Origin: Colwellia ponticola
GTDB taxonomy: Bacteria; Pseudomonadota; Gammaproteobacteria; Enterobacterales; Alteromonadaceae
Assembly: GCF_005885605.1 (NCBI RefSeq)
Contig: NZ_SZVP01000002.1
Coordinates: 124,001-188,000, forward strand
Length of the DNA stretch: 64,000 nt
Reading direction: 5' to 3'
In this document: positions 1 through 9,107 of the stretch, piece after piece
Numbering within the stretch: the stretch's first letter is position 1
Layout of the letters: every line of letters begins with the position of its first letter
Made by a program: the position numbers and the translations under genes
Notes under the pieces: generated by a model
What the model was told of the DNA's origin: nothing
The model's database searches: none
Seen by the model: only the letters and a program-made list of their open reading frames with translations

Positions 1-414
1 AGCGCCATTAATAACTTACCTAGTAGTTTTGACTCGTTACACAATTCACTGACCAATGTCGCCCAGCTGACAAAAGCTGGCGTAAAAGTGATCATCAGTA
101 ATAGTGGTGAAAGTTATAATATTAATCAATTACGCTTTGATGCCGGTATAGCGGTGGCTAATGGAGTGGCTAAAACAACAGCATTAGCCGCTATTACTGC
201 TAATGTTGCTGATAGCTTTAACTTAAATACTGGGCGTATCGCTGTCGGTAAAAATGCTGATATAGTGTTATGGAGTGGCGACCCGTTTGAAATCAGTACT
301 AAAGTTGATGCTATGTGGATTAATGGGCAAGCAATGTCGTTAAAGTCACGCCAAGACGCCTTACGTGATCGTTATATTAGCGCTACTGAACTACCCCGAG
401 CGTATACAAAATAA
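1..414 (+). CDS. Amidohydrolase-family metal-dependent hydrolase, C-terminal part
   Basis: The reading frame is open from the first base of the window and ends at a TAA at 412-414, so only the last 137 residues are visible. They contain the end of an amidohydrolase fold: a helix with AGIAVANGVAKTTALAA, followed by the composite-domain signature TGRIAVGKNADIVLWSGDP, which is typical of imidazolonepropionase/dihydroorotase-like enzymes that hydrolyse C-N bonds with bound metal. The metal ligands would lie upstream and cannot be seen, so the substrate cannot be named. A GTG at 88 is inside the protein and should not be taken as the start. Confidence is high for the superfamily and low for anything narrower. 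Confidence 0.75.
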   Translation, partial: SAINNLPSSFDSLHNSLTNVAQLTKAGVKVIISNSGESYNINQLRFDAGIAVANGVAKTTALAAITANVADSFNLNTGRIAVGKNADIVLWSGDPFEISTKVDAMWINGQAMSLKSRQDALRDRYISATELPRAYTK

Positions 415-507
415 CACTTAACCATTAAAATCTTAATCGCTAAGTGTTAATGATTAAACCCATATGTAAAGTAGTGTTGAACACTCAACATATGGGTTGT
501 TATTTTA
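413..507 (+). terminator. Two consecutive hairpins after the amidohydrolase gene
   Basis: Two inverted repeats follow the stop codon. The first pairs AACACTTA (413-420) with TAAGTGTT (441-448). The second pairs AACCCATATGT (457-467) with ACATATGGGTT (488-498), encloses a further AGTGTT/AACACT stem, and is followed by a T-rich stretch (499-507). The second looks like an intrinsic terminator with an unusually long, branched stem. The rest of the gap up to 671 shows nothing I recognise. Confidence 0.55.
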
Positions 508-671
508 TGTCAACCTCAGTCATTATTTATTCATTTCTACCCGTTAATACACTTAGTTACGGCATCTTTATTTAATCATCCCTACCATCCTTGATAAAAT
601 TAAATGCCTTGTATTTTAAGTACCGATCTTTATGATTAGCTACTTAATTTACTATTTTTTTAAGCGACTTC

Positions 672-2876
672 ATGCGTTTTTTTCTTTGTGTTTTACTACT
701 GACACTGACTACGTTAGTTACTTTGGCGCATGCTAGAGAAAAAATTGGTTTGGTACTAAGTGGTGGTGGCGCTAAAGGTACTGCCCATATTGGTGTGCTT
801 AAAGTACTTGAGCAGCACAATATCCCCATTGATTATATCGCCGGTACGAGTATTGGCGCTTATGTTGGCGGCATGTACGCCTTAGGTTATGAGACTAAAG
901 ACATTGAAACCATTATGTTGTCTTTGCCTTGGTCTGATAGTTACTCTGACTTTATTTCAAGAGAATCCTTATCTTATAAAGATAAACAGCATAGGGATAG
1001 GTATAACTTATCAATACGATTAGGTTATAACAAAGGCGAATTTAAAGTGCCGCATGGTTTACTACTCGGTCAGAGCGCTTACCAAATACTGCAACGCTCA
1101 ACCGATACCATCAGCGCTTTTGTTAGCTTTGATGAACTGGCGATACCTTATCGCGCTATTGCTTCAGACATTGCTACCGCGCAAATGGTAGTACTTGACT
1201 CTGGCAGTATTAATTTAGCAATGAAAGCATCGGCTGCAGTACCTGGTATTGTTGCGGCAGTGAACGTTAATGACAACATGCTGGTTGATGGCGGCATTAC
1301 TAATAACATGCCAATAGATGTTGTTAAAGCAATGGGCGCTGATATTGTTATCGCTATTGATATTGGCTCCCCACTGACCGAGCAAAGCGAGCTCGATAAT
1401 ACTATGTCAGTGCTTAACCAGCTATCGACCATTTTAACGAACAACACTAGCTTAGCGCAAAAAGCATTACTGACTGATAAAGATGTATTGTTACGCCCTG
1501 CTATTGATGATTTAAGTACCACCGACTGGTCCGTGATGCCGCAAGCATTGCTATTAGGTGAGCAAGAAGCTTTAGCACAATTACCCGCGTTAAAGAAATT
1601 ATCAGTGAGTGATGCTGATTACCAAGCCTATCGACAGCAAAAAAAATTAAAAGCAAAAAAGTGGTTTGATACCTTGCCTAAACATATTATTGCGCTTGAA
1701 ATTCGCAATAATTCTAAAGTAGATAATGACATTATTAAAAAGCACTTTGACGTTGAAATAGGTAAAGAGCTTAGTAAAGAAGCGTTAGATTTAGCGATAA
1801 ATAGAGTATATGCTTTAGATAAATTCGAACAAGTGTCGGTTGAGTTTCATGATACTGAAGCCGGTAGAGAGTTGGTTTTATTCACTACGGCTAAATCCTG
1901 GGGACCCAATTATTTTGATTTTGGTTTAAATATAAAATCTGATCTGTCAGAGCGCTCTATCACCGCACTTAATATGTCTTATTTACTGACAGACATTAGC
2001 AACCATGGTGGCTATTGGTTAAATGAAGTACAGTTAGGTTGGGAAACGTTACTGGCGAGTGAGTTTTATCAACCACTGAATCGACAGCAGGATGTATATA
2101 GCAGAGCTAAGTTTTCTTTTTCTTTAGATAAGTGGGAGAAAACAGCGCAGCGTAATGAATTAAAAAATGAATATTATTCTGCCATCCTAGGCGTAGGGTA
2201 TAACTATTTATTTACTGGTATGATTGAACTTGGCGCTATAGCACAAACGGGTAAACTATCGGTTGTTGCTTCAGGAGAAGGAGATTACGATTATGATAGC
2301 TACGGCGGTTTTTTAACCTTTGGTTACGATACCTTAAATAGTATTAATTTCCCGACAGATGGCAATAAGTTATTAATAGAGCTGAAGTTATTAAAAGATA
2401 ATTACTCGCCCTTATTAACTGCAGCAGAGCATGATAAAGCATTCACCTTAACCTTTGACTGGCGTGGAGCTATTGGTTTTAGAAACCATACCTTTGTGGG
2501 TATTGCCTCTTTTGCTACGATCAATAATAACACCGACTTTAGTGTGCATGTGACTGAATTGGGTGGTTTTTTGAATCTTTCAGGTTACCAACAAGATGCG
2601 TTAATTGGTGTACATAAAGCTTTCGCTGCTGTGGTTTATCAATATGATTTAGGTCGAGAAGTGCCCGGTGGCTCAGGTTTACCTATTTATGTTGGCACCA
2701 GTATAGAAGTCGGTAATGTTTGGGGACTTGAAGATGAGGTTAAGTATAATGACTTAATTAGCTCTGCTAGTCTTTACCTTGGCACCGATACCAGTTTTGG
2801 TCCTGCGGTATTAGGGATTGGCTTTGCCACTGGCGGTGAATATTCATTGTTTTTGTCTGTCGGAAAAAACTGGTAG
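672..2876 (+). CDS. Patatin-like phospholipase with POTRA and outer-membrane barrel (PlpD-type, type Vd autotransporter)
   Basis: The 734-residue protein begins with a signal peptide (about residues 1-21, ending in AHA). A patatin lipase domain follows: oxyanion loop GGGAKG at 31-36, nucleophile elbow GTSIG at 58-62 with Ser60, and DGG at 206-208 with Asp206, so the Ser-Asp dyad is intact. Residues of roughly 335-420 look like a single POTRA repeat, and the rest is rich in alternating aromatic/polar strands ending in a terminal Trp, as expected of a BAM-inserted barrel. Family knowledge: PlpD of Pseudomonas has this order and similar length and exposes or releases a phospholipase at the surface. 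The gene stands alone, with no operon partner. The function is inferred from architecture and the substrate lipid is unknown. Confidence 0.85.
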   Translation: MRFFLCVLLLTLTTLVTLAHAREKIGLVLSGGGAKGTAHIGVLKVLEQHNIPIDYIAGTSIGAYVGGMYALGYETKDIETIMLSLPWSDSYSDFISRESLSYKDKQHRDRYNLSIRLGYNKGEFKVPHGLLLGQSAYQILQRSTDTISAFVSFDELAIPYRAIASDIATAQMVVLDSGSINLAMKASAAVPGIVAAVNVNDNMLVDGGITNNMPIDVVKAMGADIVIAIDIGSPLTEQSELDNTMSVLNQLSTILTNNTSLAQKALLTDKDVLLRPAIDDLSTTDWSVMPQALLLGEQEALAQLPALKKLSVSDADYQAYRQQKKLKAKKWFDTLPKHIIALEIRNNSKVDNDIIKKHFDVEIGKELSKEALDLAINRVYALDKFEQVSVEFHDTEAGRELVLFTTAKSWGPNYFDFGLNIKSDLSERSITALNMSYLLTDISNHGGYWLNEVQLGWETLLASEFYQPLNRQQDVYSRAKFSFSLDKWEKTAQRNELKNEYYSAILGVGYNYLFTGMIELGAIAQTGKLSVVASGEGDYDYDSYGGFLTFGYDTLNSINFPTDGNKLLIELKLLKDNYSPLLTAAEHDKAFTLTFDWRGAIGFRNHTFVGIASFATINNNTDFSVHVTELGGFLNLSGYQQDALIGVHKAFAAVVYQYDLGREVPGGSGLPIYVGTSIEVGNVWGLEDEVKYNDLISSASLYLGTDTSFGPAVLGIGFATGGEYSLFLSVGKNW

Positions 2877-2943
2877 TTGCAGTTAATGTGTAAAGCAAAT
2901 AAGCAAGCAACCCTTCAATCCCTTAACCTACAGAGTGTAAGTC

Positions 2944-3906
2944 ATGACAACAATACTTTTAGCTAATAATTTTGCACAGGTTACTTCAACTAACTTACAC
3001 CACTTTAGTGAGGTAGAGCGCTTTGCCCAACTAACAATTTCTCATGCTCACTGTCAGGCAAATATCAGTTTATACGGCGGTCAGTTGTTAAGCTTTCAAC
3101 CAACAGGTCATAAAGATGTTTTATGGTTAAGTAAACAGGCTAGTTATCAAACAGGTAAGGCCATTCGTGGTGGTATACCGCTATGTTGGCCTTGGTTTGG
3201 TGCTAATGATAAAGCGGATAACCAAGCAAGTAACACCCTAAGCACAGGACTAAACACTGAGCTAAGCAGTCAGCAAAAGCCTGTTAATCATGGCTTTGCT
3301 CGACAGTTACCGTGGAGTATAGAAAGCATTAGCGCTGATGAGCAGGGAGTGACGCTAGTATTATCTTTAACGGGCGAAGATCAGCACCCACTTTGGCCTA
3401 ATGCCTATAAATTAACGCAAACACTCTTTTTAGGTCAACAGCTTAAACACGTATTAGCCATGAGTAATCTTTCGCAACAAGATGCCCAATACTCAGCTGC
3501 TTTACATAACTATTTTGCTGTAAGCAACCCAGCTAACGTTAGTATTGATACCTTAACAGGTGTCAGCTATAGCGATAAGTTAAGCGATAAGAAAGTTAAA
3601 GCGCTTAGCATTCAACAACAAGCGGTTAGCTGTGTCGGTGAAATTGACCGTGAATATCATAGCAGTGCTAAGATGACTATAGTTGATAACCTCTGGCAAC
3701 GTCAAATTGATATTGTTAGTCATCATTGCCAGCAATGGGTGTTATGGAACCCTGGGGTAGCACTTGCCAATACCATGGCTGATATTCATCAAGGTGGTGA
3801 GCAAGAATATGTCTGTTTAGAAGCGGCCAATACTCGCTGGCAAGCATTACCTGCTGGCGAAACGGTTGTTATCTCTCAAGAAATTAACGTCACTAATCTA
3901 GATTAA
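2944..3906 (+). CDS. D-hexose-6-phosphate mutarotase (YeaD family, aldose 1-epimerase fold)
   Basis: This 320-residue cytoplasmic enzyme should interconvert the alpha and beta anomers of glucose-6-phosphate and related sugar phosphates. The N-terminal part has the GGQLLSFQP and RGGIPLCWPWFG segments typical of the YeaD branch. The likely catalytic residues are His116 (in NHGFAR), His188 (in ALHNYF) and Glu293 (in VCLEAANT), and the late WNPG loop is present. Length fits the family (about 290-320). The ATG at 2944 lies 67 bp after the patatin stop, so co-transcription is possible but not shown. Within the aldose 1-epimerase superfamily the WPWFG signature favours the phosphate-sugar subfamily over galactose mutarotase. 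Confidence 0.88.
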   Translation: MTTILLANNFAQVTSTNLHHFSEVERFAQLTISHAHCQANISLYGGQLLSFQPTGHKDVLWLSKQASYQTGKAIRGGIPLCWPWFGANDKADNQASNTLSTGLNTELSSQQKPVNHGFARQLPWSIESISADEQGVTLVLSLTGEDQHPLWPNAYKLTQTLFLGQQLKHVLAMSNLSQQDAQYSAALHNYFAVSNPANVSIDTLTGVSYSDKLSDKKVKALSIQQQAVSCVGEIDREYHSSAKMTIVDNLWQRQIDIVSHHCQQWVLWNPGVALANTMADIHQGGEQEYVCLEAANTRWQALPAGETVVISQEINVTNLD

Positions 3907-3955
3907 CATCACTAAGCGCTAATGCTGTTTATTTGGCTATCAGTTGACCTTGGTA

Positions 3956-4624
3956 TTAGTTAATGCGTAAATAACGATGCAACAAGCTTTGGGTAAAGTT
4001 AATTTTAAGATAAAAACCACGCGGTAAAGTCATAAAGGGTTTGCCGTTACGGTCAAAGGCTTGGGTTTTTGCTTTGCTATTAGCGGCTTTAGGCCTTAGT
4101 TGCATTACTTGACCATGTTTTCCCTGAATATTTTCTACTTCACCCAGCACTATCATGTCAGTAAGCTCTTGCCAGTCTTGAGCTAGCAATGCTTCTTCTT
4201 CAGCATTAGGTGACCATAAAAAGGGGGTGCCGACTATACGTTCGCTAATAGGCAGATCTTTAGGGCTAATCACCGGCACCCATAGCACTTTTGCTAATTT
4301 TTTACGCACGTAACAATTATGCCAATTTATACCCACTAGCCCAGTTAAAGGCGCAACACTGACAAAAGTGGTCTCTAGTGGTTTGGCGTGTTCATTAATC
4401 GGTAGAGACTTTAATTCAATACCAAGGTGAGGGAAGTCGGGCTCTGGTCTAGAGCCAGCACTAGCACCTAAAATATGCTCGAGTAATAAGCCAACCCAAC
4501 CTTTATTACGCGTTAAATCTTTGGGAATAGCAATGCCAGCTTGCTCTGCTAACTCACCCAAGGTTAAACCTGCTAAGTTTTGAGCGTTTTGCATGAGTGC
4601 TTGTTCAGAAAGAGGGATGTTCAT
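3956..4624 (-). CDS. mutH: DNA mismatch repair endonuclease MutH
   Basis: MutH nicks the unmethylated strand at hemimethylated GATC sites when activated by MutS-MutL. The 222-residue protein carries the full catalytic set with the same spacing as E. coli: Glu49, then Asp63, Glu70 and Lys72 in [10 protein letters not shown] (E. coli Glu56, Asp70, Glu77, Lys79). Its presence implies Dam methylation in this organism. It is divergent from rppH, as in E. coli, with 160 bp between the starts. Nothing odd is seen. Confidence 0.96.
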   Translation of the reverse strand: MNIPLSEQALMQNAQNLAGLTLGELAEQAGIAIPKDLTRNKGWVGLLLEHILGASAGSRPEPDFPHLGIELKSLPINEHAKPLETTFVSVAPLTGLVGINWHNCYVRKKLAKVLWVPVISPKDLPISERIVGTPFLWSPNAEEEALLAQDWQELTDMIVLGEVENIQGKHGQVMQLRPKAANSKAKTQAFDRNGKPFMTLPRGFYLKINFTQSLLHRYLRIN

Positions 4625-4784
4625 TAAGCAACTTAACCTGAAAGTATTTTATTGTTCATTGTGAATTAATCAGCTTAATTACTATTATCATGGATTTACT
4701 AAAAAAACTAAAGTAATCATTTGCTCCACTGGCGTTAATATGGTTGAATTGAAGTAAGTATTTTATATATTGTCAGGAGTTCCT

Positions 4785-5300
4785 GTGATCGATGCCGAAG
4801 GCTATCGCGCCAACGTCGGCATAGTAATAATTAATGACATGGGACAAGTATTTTGGGCAAGACGGTTTGGACAACATTCATGGCAATACCCACAAGGTGG
4901 CGTTAATGAAGGTGAGTCAGCTGAACAAACTATGTATCGAGAGTTACATGAAGAAGTTGGCTTAAAACCTGAACACGTGAAAATAGTTGCTTCAACTAAA
5001 AATTGGTTAAAATATAAATTACCAAAACGTTATGTTAGGCATGATTCTAAGCCTGTTTGTATTGGTCAAAAACAAAAGTGGTTTTTATTAAAACTCACAG
5101 CTGCAGAATCATCGGTTGATTTACTCCATAGCTCACATCCTGAATTTGATGATTGGCGATGGGTAAGTTATTGGTATCCCGTAAGGCAAGTTGTCTCTTT
5201 TAAACGAGATGTTTACCGTATGGTGATGAAAGAGTTTGCTAATCAAGCATTACCATTAACCTATGAAAGGCGACCTGAACGTCGCAAACGCCGGGCTTAA
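4785..5300 (+). CDS. rppH: RNA pyrophosphohydrolase RppH
   Basis: RppH removes pyrophosphate from 5'-triphosphate mRNA ends and so opens transcripts to RNase E decay. I place the start at GTG 4785 because it is preceded by AGGAG (4775-4779) at 5 nt spacing and gives [12 protein letters not shown], which matches the family N-terminus. A TTG at 4770 in the same frame has no such support. The protein is then 171 residues. The Nudix box runs from Gly38 to Leu60, with Glu44, Arg52-Glu53 and Glu56-Glu57 at canonical positions. The basic tail ([11 protein letters not shown]) is typical. It is followed by a strong terminator, so unlike the usual rppH-ptsP arrangement it may be its own transcription unit. 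Confidence 0.96.
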   Translation: MIDAEGYRANVGIVIINDMGQVFWARRFGQHSWQYPQGGVNEGESAEQTMYRELHEEVGLKPEHVKIVASTKNWLKYKLPKRYVRHDSKPVCIGQKQKWFLLKLTAAESSVDLLHSSHPEFDDWRWVSYWYPVRQVVSFKRDVYRMVMKEFANQALPLTYERRPERRKRRA

Positions 5301-5352
5301 TATCAACAACACTTAATTATTACTATGATTGTAGATTCGCGTTAAGAATCCT

Positions 5353-5383
5353 AATAACCCACTTTATTGTGGGTTATTTTTTT
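5353..5383 (+). terminator. Intrinsic terminator after rppH
   Basis: AATAACCCAC (5353-5362) pairs perfectly with GTGGGTTATT (5369-5378) around a 6-nt loop, followed by TTTTT. This is a standard Rho-independent terminator and should cut rppH off from ptsP. Confidence 0.9.
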
Positions 5384-5402
5384 AGAAATTTATTTTTAGC
5401 TA

Positions 5403-5667
5403 ATACCAATTCTATTAAATTTATTCCCAACTCAGAGCTGTATTAGCGAGCTTAGAACAAGCAAAATTGGTTAAGTATAGTTAGTCTATATTTCATCAAT
5501 TTTGTGCGGTTATCAGTTTGCTAATAAGCTCCCAAGGGCCAGTTTAAAAAGGCTTATAGCCGGCGTTATTGATTTTGACAAGGGAATAACCATTCTCTGC
5601 AATCAATGCCTTGCCTCTAAGCCTTTTAATTCTGGCTGAGTGGGAAATAACTTAATAGACTTGGTAT
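5403..5667. mobile_element. MITE-like element with about 33-bp terminal inverted repeats
   Basis: The left end (5403-5435, beginning ATACCAATTCTATTAA and ending CTCAG) matches the reverse complement of the right end (5636-5667, beginning CTGAG and ending TTGGTAT) at all but a few positions plus one indel. The 265-bp body has no coding capacity and contains nested palindromes: AAAATTG/CAATTTT, and AAAAGGCTTA/TAAGCCTTTT. It fills most of the rppH-ptsP gap (5301-5691). A non-autonomous element mobilised in trans is the best reading. I see no clear target duplication beyond a possible TA. Confidence 0.7.
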
Positions 5668-5691
5668 AAGTATCAATTGCCGAGGAATTTA

Positions 5692-8043
5692 ATGTTAACT
5701 ACCTTGCGTCGAATAGTATTAGAGTTTAGCCAAGAAGCTGAGCTGCAAAATGCGCTTGAACGTATGGTATACAATGTTAAAAAAGCAATTAACACTGATT
5801 GCTGTACTATTTATCTAGCTGATTATCATCAACAAAATTTTATTTTAATGGCCTCAGATGGTTTGGCTAAAAACGCCCAAGGACAAACCCGAGTAAGTTT
5901 TTCTCAAGGTTTAGTTGGCTTAGTAGCCCAGCGAGAAGAGCCGTTAAATATTGCCAATGCCCAACAACACCAAGACTTTGTTCACGCCCCTGAAGTTGAA
6001 GAAGAGGCCTATAATGCTTTTCTAGGTACCCCTATTATTCATCAACGCAAAGTACTCGGTGTGTTAGCGATTCAACAAAAAAAATCACGTCACTTTACCG
6101 CAAATGATGAGGCCTTTTTGGTGACACTGGCTACCCAATTAGCGGGTGCTTTAGCTAATGCAGAAATTAAACGTTTGCTGCGCCAGCAGCAAGACAATAA
6201 GCAAAGCGTTAAGCAATTATATGGTATTGCTGGCTCGCCGGGTATTGCTTTAAGTGAAATTTTCGTGTGTCAACCGCAAGCAGACTTTACTGGCGTACCA
6301 TTAAAAAAATCGGTTGATATCGACCAGCAGGTATTAATTTTTGAGCGAGCTGTGCACAAAACTCGAGCTGAATTTACTAGTCTAAGTCGTCAATTAAATG
6401 AGTCAATTGATGATGACAGTTTAATTATTTTTGATGTCTATCAACAGTTATTAGATCAGGCCAATTTAGGGCGAGAAATAACTGAAAAAATAGTACTTGG
6501 CTGGCGTGCAGACAGCGCCTTAAAATTAGTCATTGAACATTATATTAGTCAATTTGAAGCAATAGAAGACAGTTATTTATGTGAACGTTCCAGTGATATT
6601 AGAGATTTAGGCATACGTTTATTAGCCAACTTACAGCAACAAACTAAACAAGAACAACAATTACCTCATGCGTTTATTTTACTTGCGCAAGATGTTAGTG
6701 CCTCAATGGTTGCACAATATCAACATCAGGGGCTGTTAGGGGTAATTTCGTTATCAGGATCCAATAATTCTCACGCCGCTATTTTAGCGCGTTCATTAGG
6801 TTTGCCCGCTATTATGGGCGTTAATGCGGTAGTACTGAGTCAGTTACATCAGCAACAGGCCATCATTGATGGCTATAGCGGTGAATTATTTATTAATCCA
6901 AACGACAGTTTAATAGCACAATATCAACATTTATTAAGTCAAGAAAAAGCGCTGACCGATAAGGTAATGAAAGTGGCACATCTCCCCTGTATGACTAGAG
7001 ATGGCAAAACAATAGAAGTATTACTTAATGCAGGGTTATCAGCAGGATTTGAACACTCGGCTAAATTAGGCGCGTTAGGTATTGGCTTATATCGCACTGA
7101 AATACCTTTTATGAATCGTAGTTGTTTTCCTTCAGAGCAAGAGCAAACAAAACTGTATCGTAAAGTATTACAGGCCTTTCCTGAACACGGTGTTACTATG
7201 CGTACCTTGGATGTTGGCGGCGATAAATCACTACCTTATTTTCCCATCAGTGAAGAAAACCCTTTTCTTGGTTGGCGTGGTATTAGAATTACCTTAGATC
7301 ACCCCGACATATTTTTGGTACAAGTGCGTGCTATGCTCAGGGCGAATCAAGATATCAATAACTTAGAAATTATATTGCCTATGATCTCGGGTGTTGAGGA
7401 AGTTGATGAAGCGATTAGCTTAATTAATCAGGCTTTTTTTGAGTTAAAAACAGAGTTAGTTACCGATATTAACGCTCAACTGATGTCAAAAAATAGCAGT
7501 AACGATGAGTTAACTTTTCAACAAGCACAGCGAAAAGCGCAAAAAACTGCCGCGGGCTTAGTAAGACCTAAAATAGGTATTATGCTAGAAGTACCAGCGG
7601 TTATTTTTCAAATGGAAGCCTTAGCTAAACGCGTCGATTTTTTCTCTGTTGGTAGTAATGATTTAACGCAGTACTTATTAGCCGTTGATCGAAATAATAG
7701 TCAGGTGGCTACTTTATATGACGCTTTTCATCCCGCGGTCTTAAAAGCCTTATATAGTATTGCACAACAATCTGCTCAACATGGTAGAGCTATTAGCTTA
7801 TGTGGTGAGCTTGCTGCACAACCCGCAGGCGCTATTTTATTATTAGCCATGGGCTTTGATAAAATTAGTATGAACGGTCATAACGTACCTCGCATAAAGT
7901 GGGTTATTCGTCATATTACCTTGGCACAAGCACACACTATGTTAGATAAAACATTAACGTTGACAACGCCAAAGCAAGTACATAGTTACCTTAATGAACA
8001 GCTTGAATTATTAGGGCTAGGCAGCTTTATTCGCGCGGGATAA
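5692..8043 (+). CDS. ptsP: Phosphoenolpyruvate-protein phosphotransferase PtsP (enzyme I-Ntr)
   Basis: PtsP is the first phosphotransferase of the nitrogen PTS: it takes phosphate from PEP and hands it to NPr, and so to EIIA-Ntr. I use ATG 5692, with GAGGA at 5682-5686 in front and an N-terminus (MLTTLRRIVLEF) that aligns with the family. The upstream TTG 5677 is rejected. The 783 residues hold a GAF domain (about 17-160), the swivelling domain with phospho-His361 in NNSHAAILARS, and the PEP-binding barrel with Cys704 in LCGELAAQP. An insertion of roughly 30-40 residues, rich in Gln/Lys/Asn, lies at about 584-625 of the barrel and makes the protein longer than the 748-residue E. coli form. 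The start lies 24 bp past the inverted-repeat element. Confidence 0.95.
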   Translation: MLTTLRRIVLEFSQEAELQNALERMVYNVKKAINTDCCTIYLADYHQQNFILMASDGLAKNAQGQTRVSFSQGLVGLVAQREEPLNIANAQQHQDFVHAPEVEEEAYNAFLGTPIIHQRKVLGVLAIQQKKSRHFTANDEAFLVTLATQLAGALANAEIKRLLRQQQDNKQSVKQLYGIAGSPGIALSEIFVCQPQADFTGVPLKKSVDIDQQVLIFERAVHKTRAEFTSLSRQLNESIDDDSLIIFDVYQQLLDQANLGREITEKIVLGWRADSALKLVIEHYISQFEAIEDSYLCERSSDIRDLGIRLLANLQQQTKQEQQLPHAFILLAQDVSASMVAQYQHQGLLGVISLSGSNNSHAAILARSLGLPAIMGVNAVVLSQLHQQQAIIDGYSGELFINPNDSLIAQYQHLLSQEKALTDKVMKVAHLPCMTRDGKTIEVLLNAGLSAGFEHSAKLGALGIGLYRTEIPFMNRSCFPSEQEQTKLYRKVLQAFPEHGVTMRTLDVGGDKSLPYFPISEENPFLGWRGIRITLDHPDIFLVQVRAMLRANQDINNLEIILPMISGVEEVDEAISLINQAFFELKTELVTDINAQLMSKNSSNDELTFQQAQRKAQKTAAGLVRPKIGIMLEVPAVIFQMEALAKRVDFFSVGSNDLTQYLLAVDRNNSQVATLYDAFHPAVLKALYSIAQQSAQHGRAISLCGELAAQPAGAILLLAMGFDKISMNGHNVPRIKWVIRHITLAQAHTMLDKTLTLTTPKQVHSYLNEQLELLGLGSFIRAG

Positions 8044-8135
8044 TGGCTGATACCAAGCAGACTAATTTATTGGCTCGTTTAGCGAGACAATAATTTTACT
8101 TACACCATTTAGGAGCGGGTTTTCCGCAAAGTAAC

Positions 8136-8930
8136 ATGATTACAACGGTATTAATCTCTTGTCTCATTTTAGGTGGTATTGTCGGTTTTTTAGCCGGCTT
8201 ACTCGGTATTGGTGGCGGCCTTATCATAGTACCCGCATTAGTGTATTTACTGCCGATGGTAGGGGTCGATCATGAGGTGGTGATGCCTATGGCGTTGGGT
8301 ACTTCTTTAGGGGCAATCGTTATTACCTCGACTAGTGCCGCTTTTGCTCATCATCGTAATAGTAATATTCCTTGGCTGTTAGCACGCAAGCTAATGAGCT
8401 TAGTTGCGCTTGGCGCGTTAATAGGCGCTTTTATTGCCGATTCTCTTTCTAGAGAAGCCTTAACGGGCTTATTCTCCTTTGTCGTTATTTTATTAGCGGC
8501 TTATATGTTGCTTTCTATTAATTTATCAAAAGAAAGAACCGTTCCTCCCACCTATATTTTACAAACACTTAGTTTTATCACTGGCATTATCTCAAGTTTA
8601 ATGGGCATTGCTGGTGGTGCTATTTTAGTGCCATCATTAAGTTTCTTTGGTGTGCCAGTGCTACATACCATAGGTATTGCTACCGCTTGTGGGGTAATGG
8701 TTGCGCTATTTGGCTCGCTTGGTTACATTATCACGGGTATCGGAACAGCGAATCTTCCTCAGTGGAGTCTAGGTTACCTTTACTTACCTGCTTTATTGGC
8801 TATTGTGGTAAGTTCGTCGATATTTGCCCCGCTAGGCGTTAAATTTGCCAGTAAATTACCGATAAGAACCTTAAAAAAATGCTTTGCTTTTTTTCTTATC
8901 GCTGTAGCAATCAAAATGGTGCTTGGTTAA
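8136..8930 (+). CDS. TauE/SafE-family (DUF81) membrane permease
   Basis: The 264-residue protein is nearly all hydrophobic, with about eight predicted membrane helices in two pseudo-repeats. Each half begins with a glycine-rich motif: GFLAGLLGIGGGLIIVP near residue 20 and GIISSLMGIAGGAILVPS near 155. These are the hallmark of the sulfite exporter TauE/SafE family, which moves small organic or inorganic sulfur anions. The substrate is not determined by sequence. It sits between ptsP and lgt, where E. coli has no such gene. AGGAG occurs too far upstream of the ATG to be a good ribosome binding site, so translation may be weak. Confidence 0.85.
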   Translation: MITTVLISCLILGGIVGFLAGLLGIGGGLIIVPALVYLLPMVGVDHEVVMPMALGTSLGAIVITSTSAAFAHHRNSNIPWLLARKLMSLVALGALIGAFIADSLSREALTGLFSFVVILLAAYMLLSINLSKERTVPPTYILQTLSFITGIISSLMGIAGGAILVPSLSFFGVPVLHTIGIATACGVMVALFGSLGYIITGIGTANLPQWSLGYLYLPALLAIVVSSSIFAPLGVKFASKLPIRTLKKCFAFFLIAVAIKMVLG

Positions 8931-9002
8931 TTTCTGGCTAAGCACTTCTTAGTGACAGATAACCTGATATAATATTGCGCAATACAATACCAAGCAGTAA
9001 AA

Positions 9003-9025
9003 ACCTCATCTTGAGGTGGCTTTTT
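9003..9025 (+). terminator. Terminator between the TauE gene and lgt
   Basis: ACCTCA (9003-9008) and TGAGGT (9012-9017) form a short stem, followed by GGC and TTTTT (9021-9025). It lies downstream of a TATAAT at about 8968-8980, so it could act as a terminator of the permease gene or as an attenuator of lgt. Confidence 0.5.
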
Positions 9026-9107
9026 ATCGTTAAATTTACATTAATAGTTAAGTTAGTGTTTAAATTGCCTTTACGTTTACATTTTTTTCCTCTCAATTGG
9101 ACAAGCA

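Noticed and set aside
1148-1522. Open frame opposite the patatin gene
   Set aside because: Antisense shadow of a well-supported gene, with low-complexity Ser/Ala content.
4770-4784. TTG start for rppH at 4770
   Set aside because: It would place the AGGAG ribosome binding site inside the gene; GTG 4785 has the right spacing and the family N-terminus.
5677-5691. TTG start for ptsP at 5677
   Set aside because: ATG 5692 has GAGGA 5 nt upstream and matches the family start.
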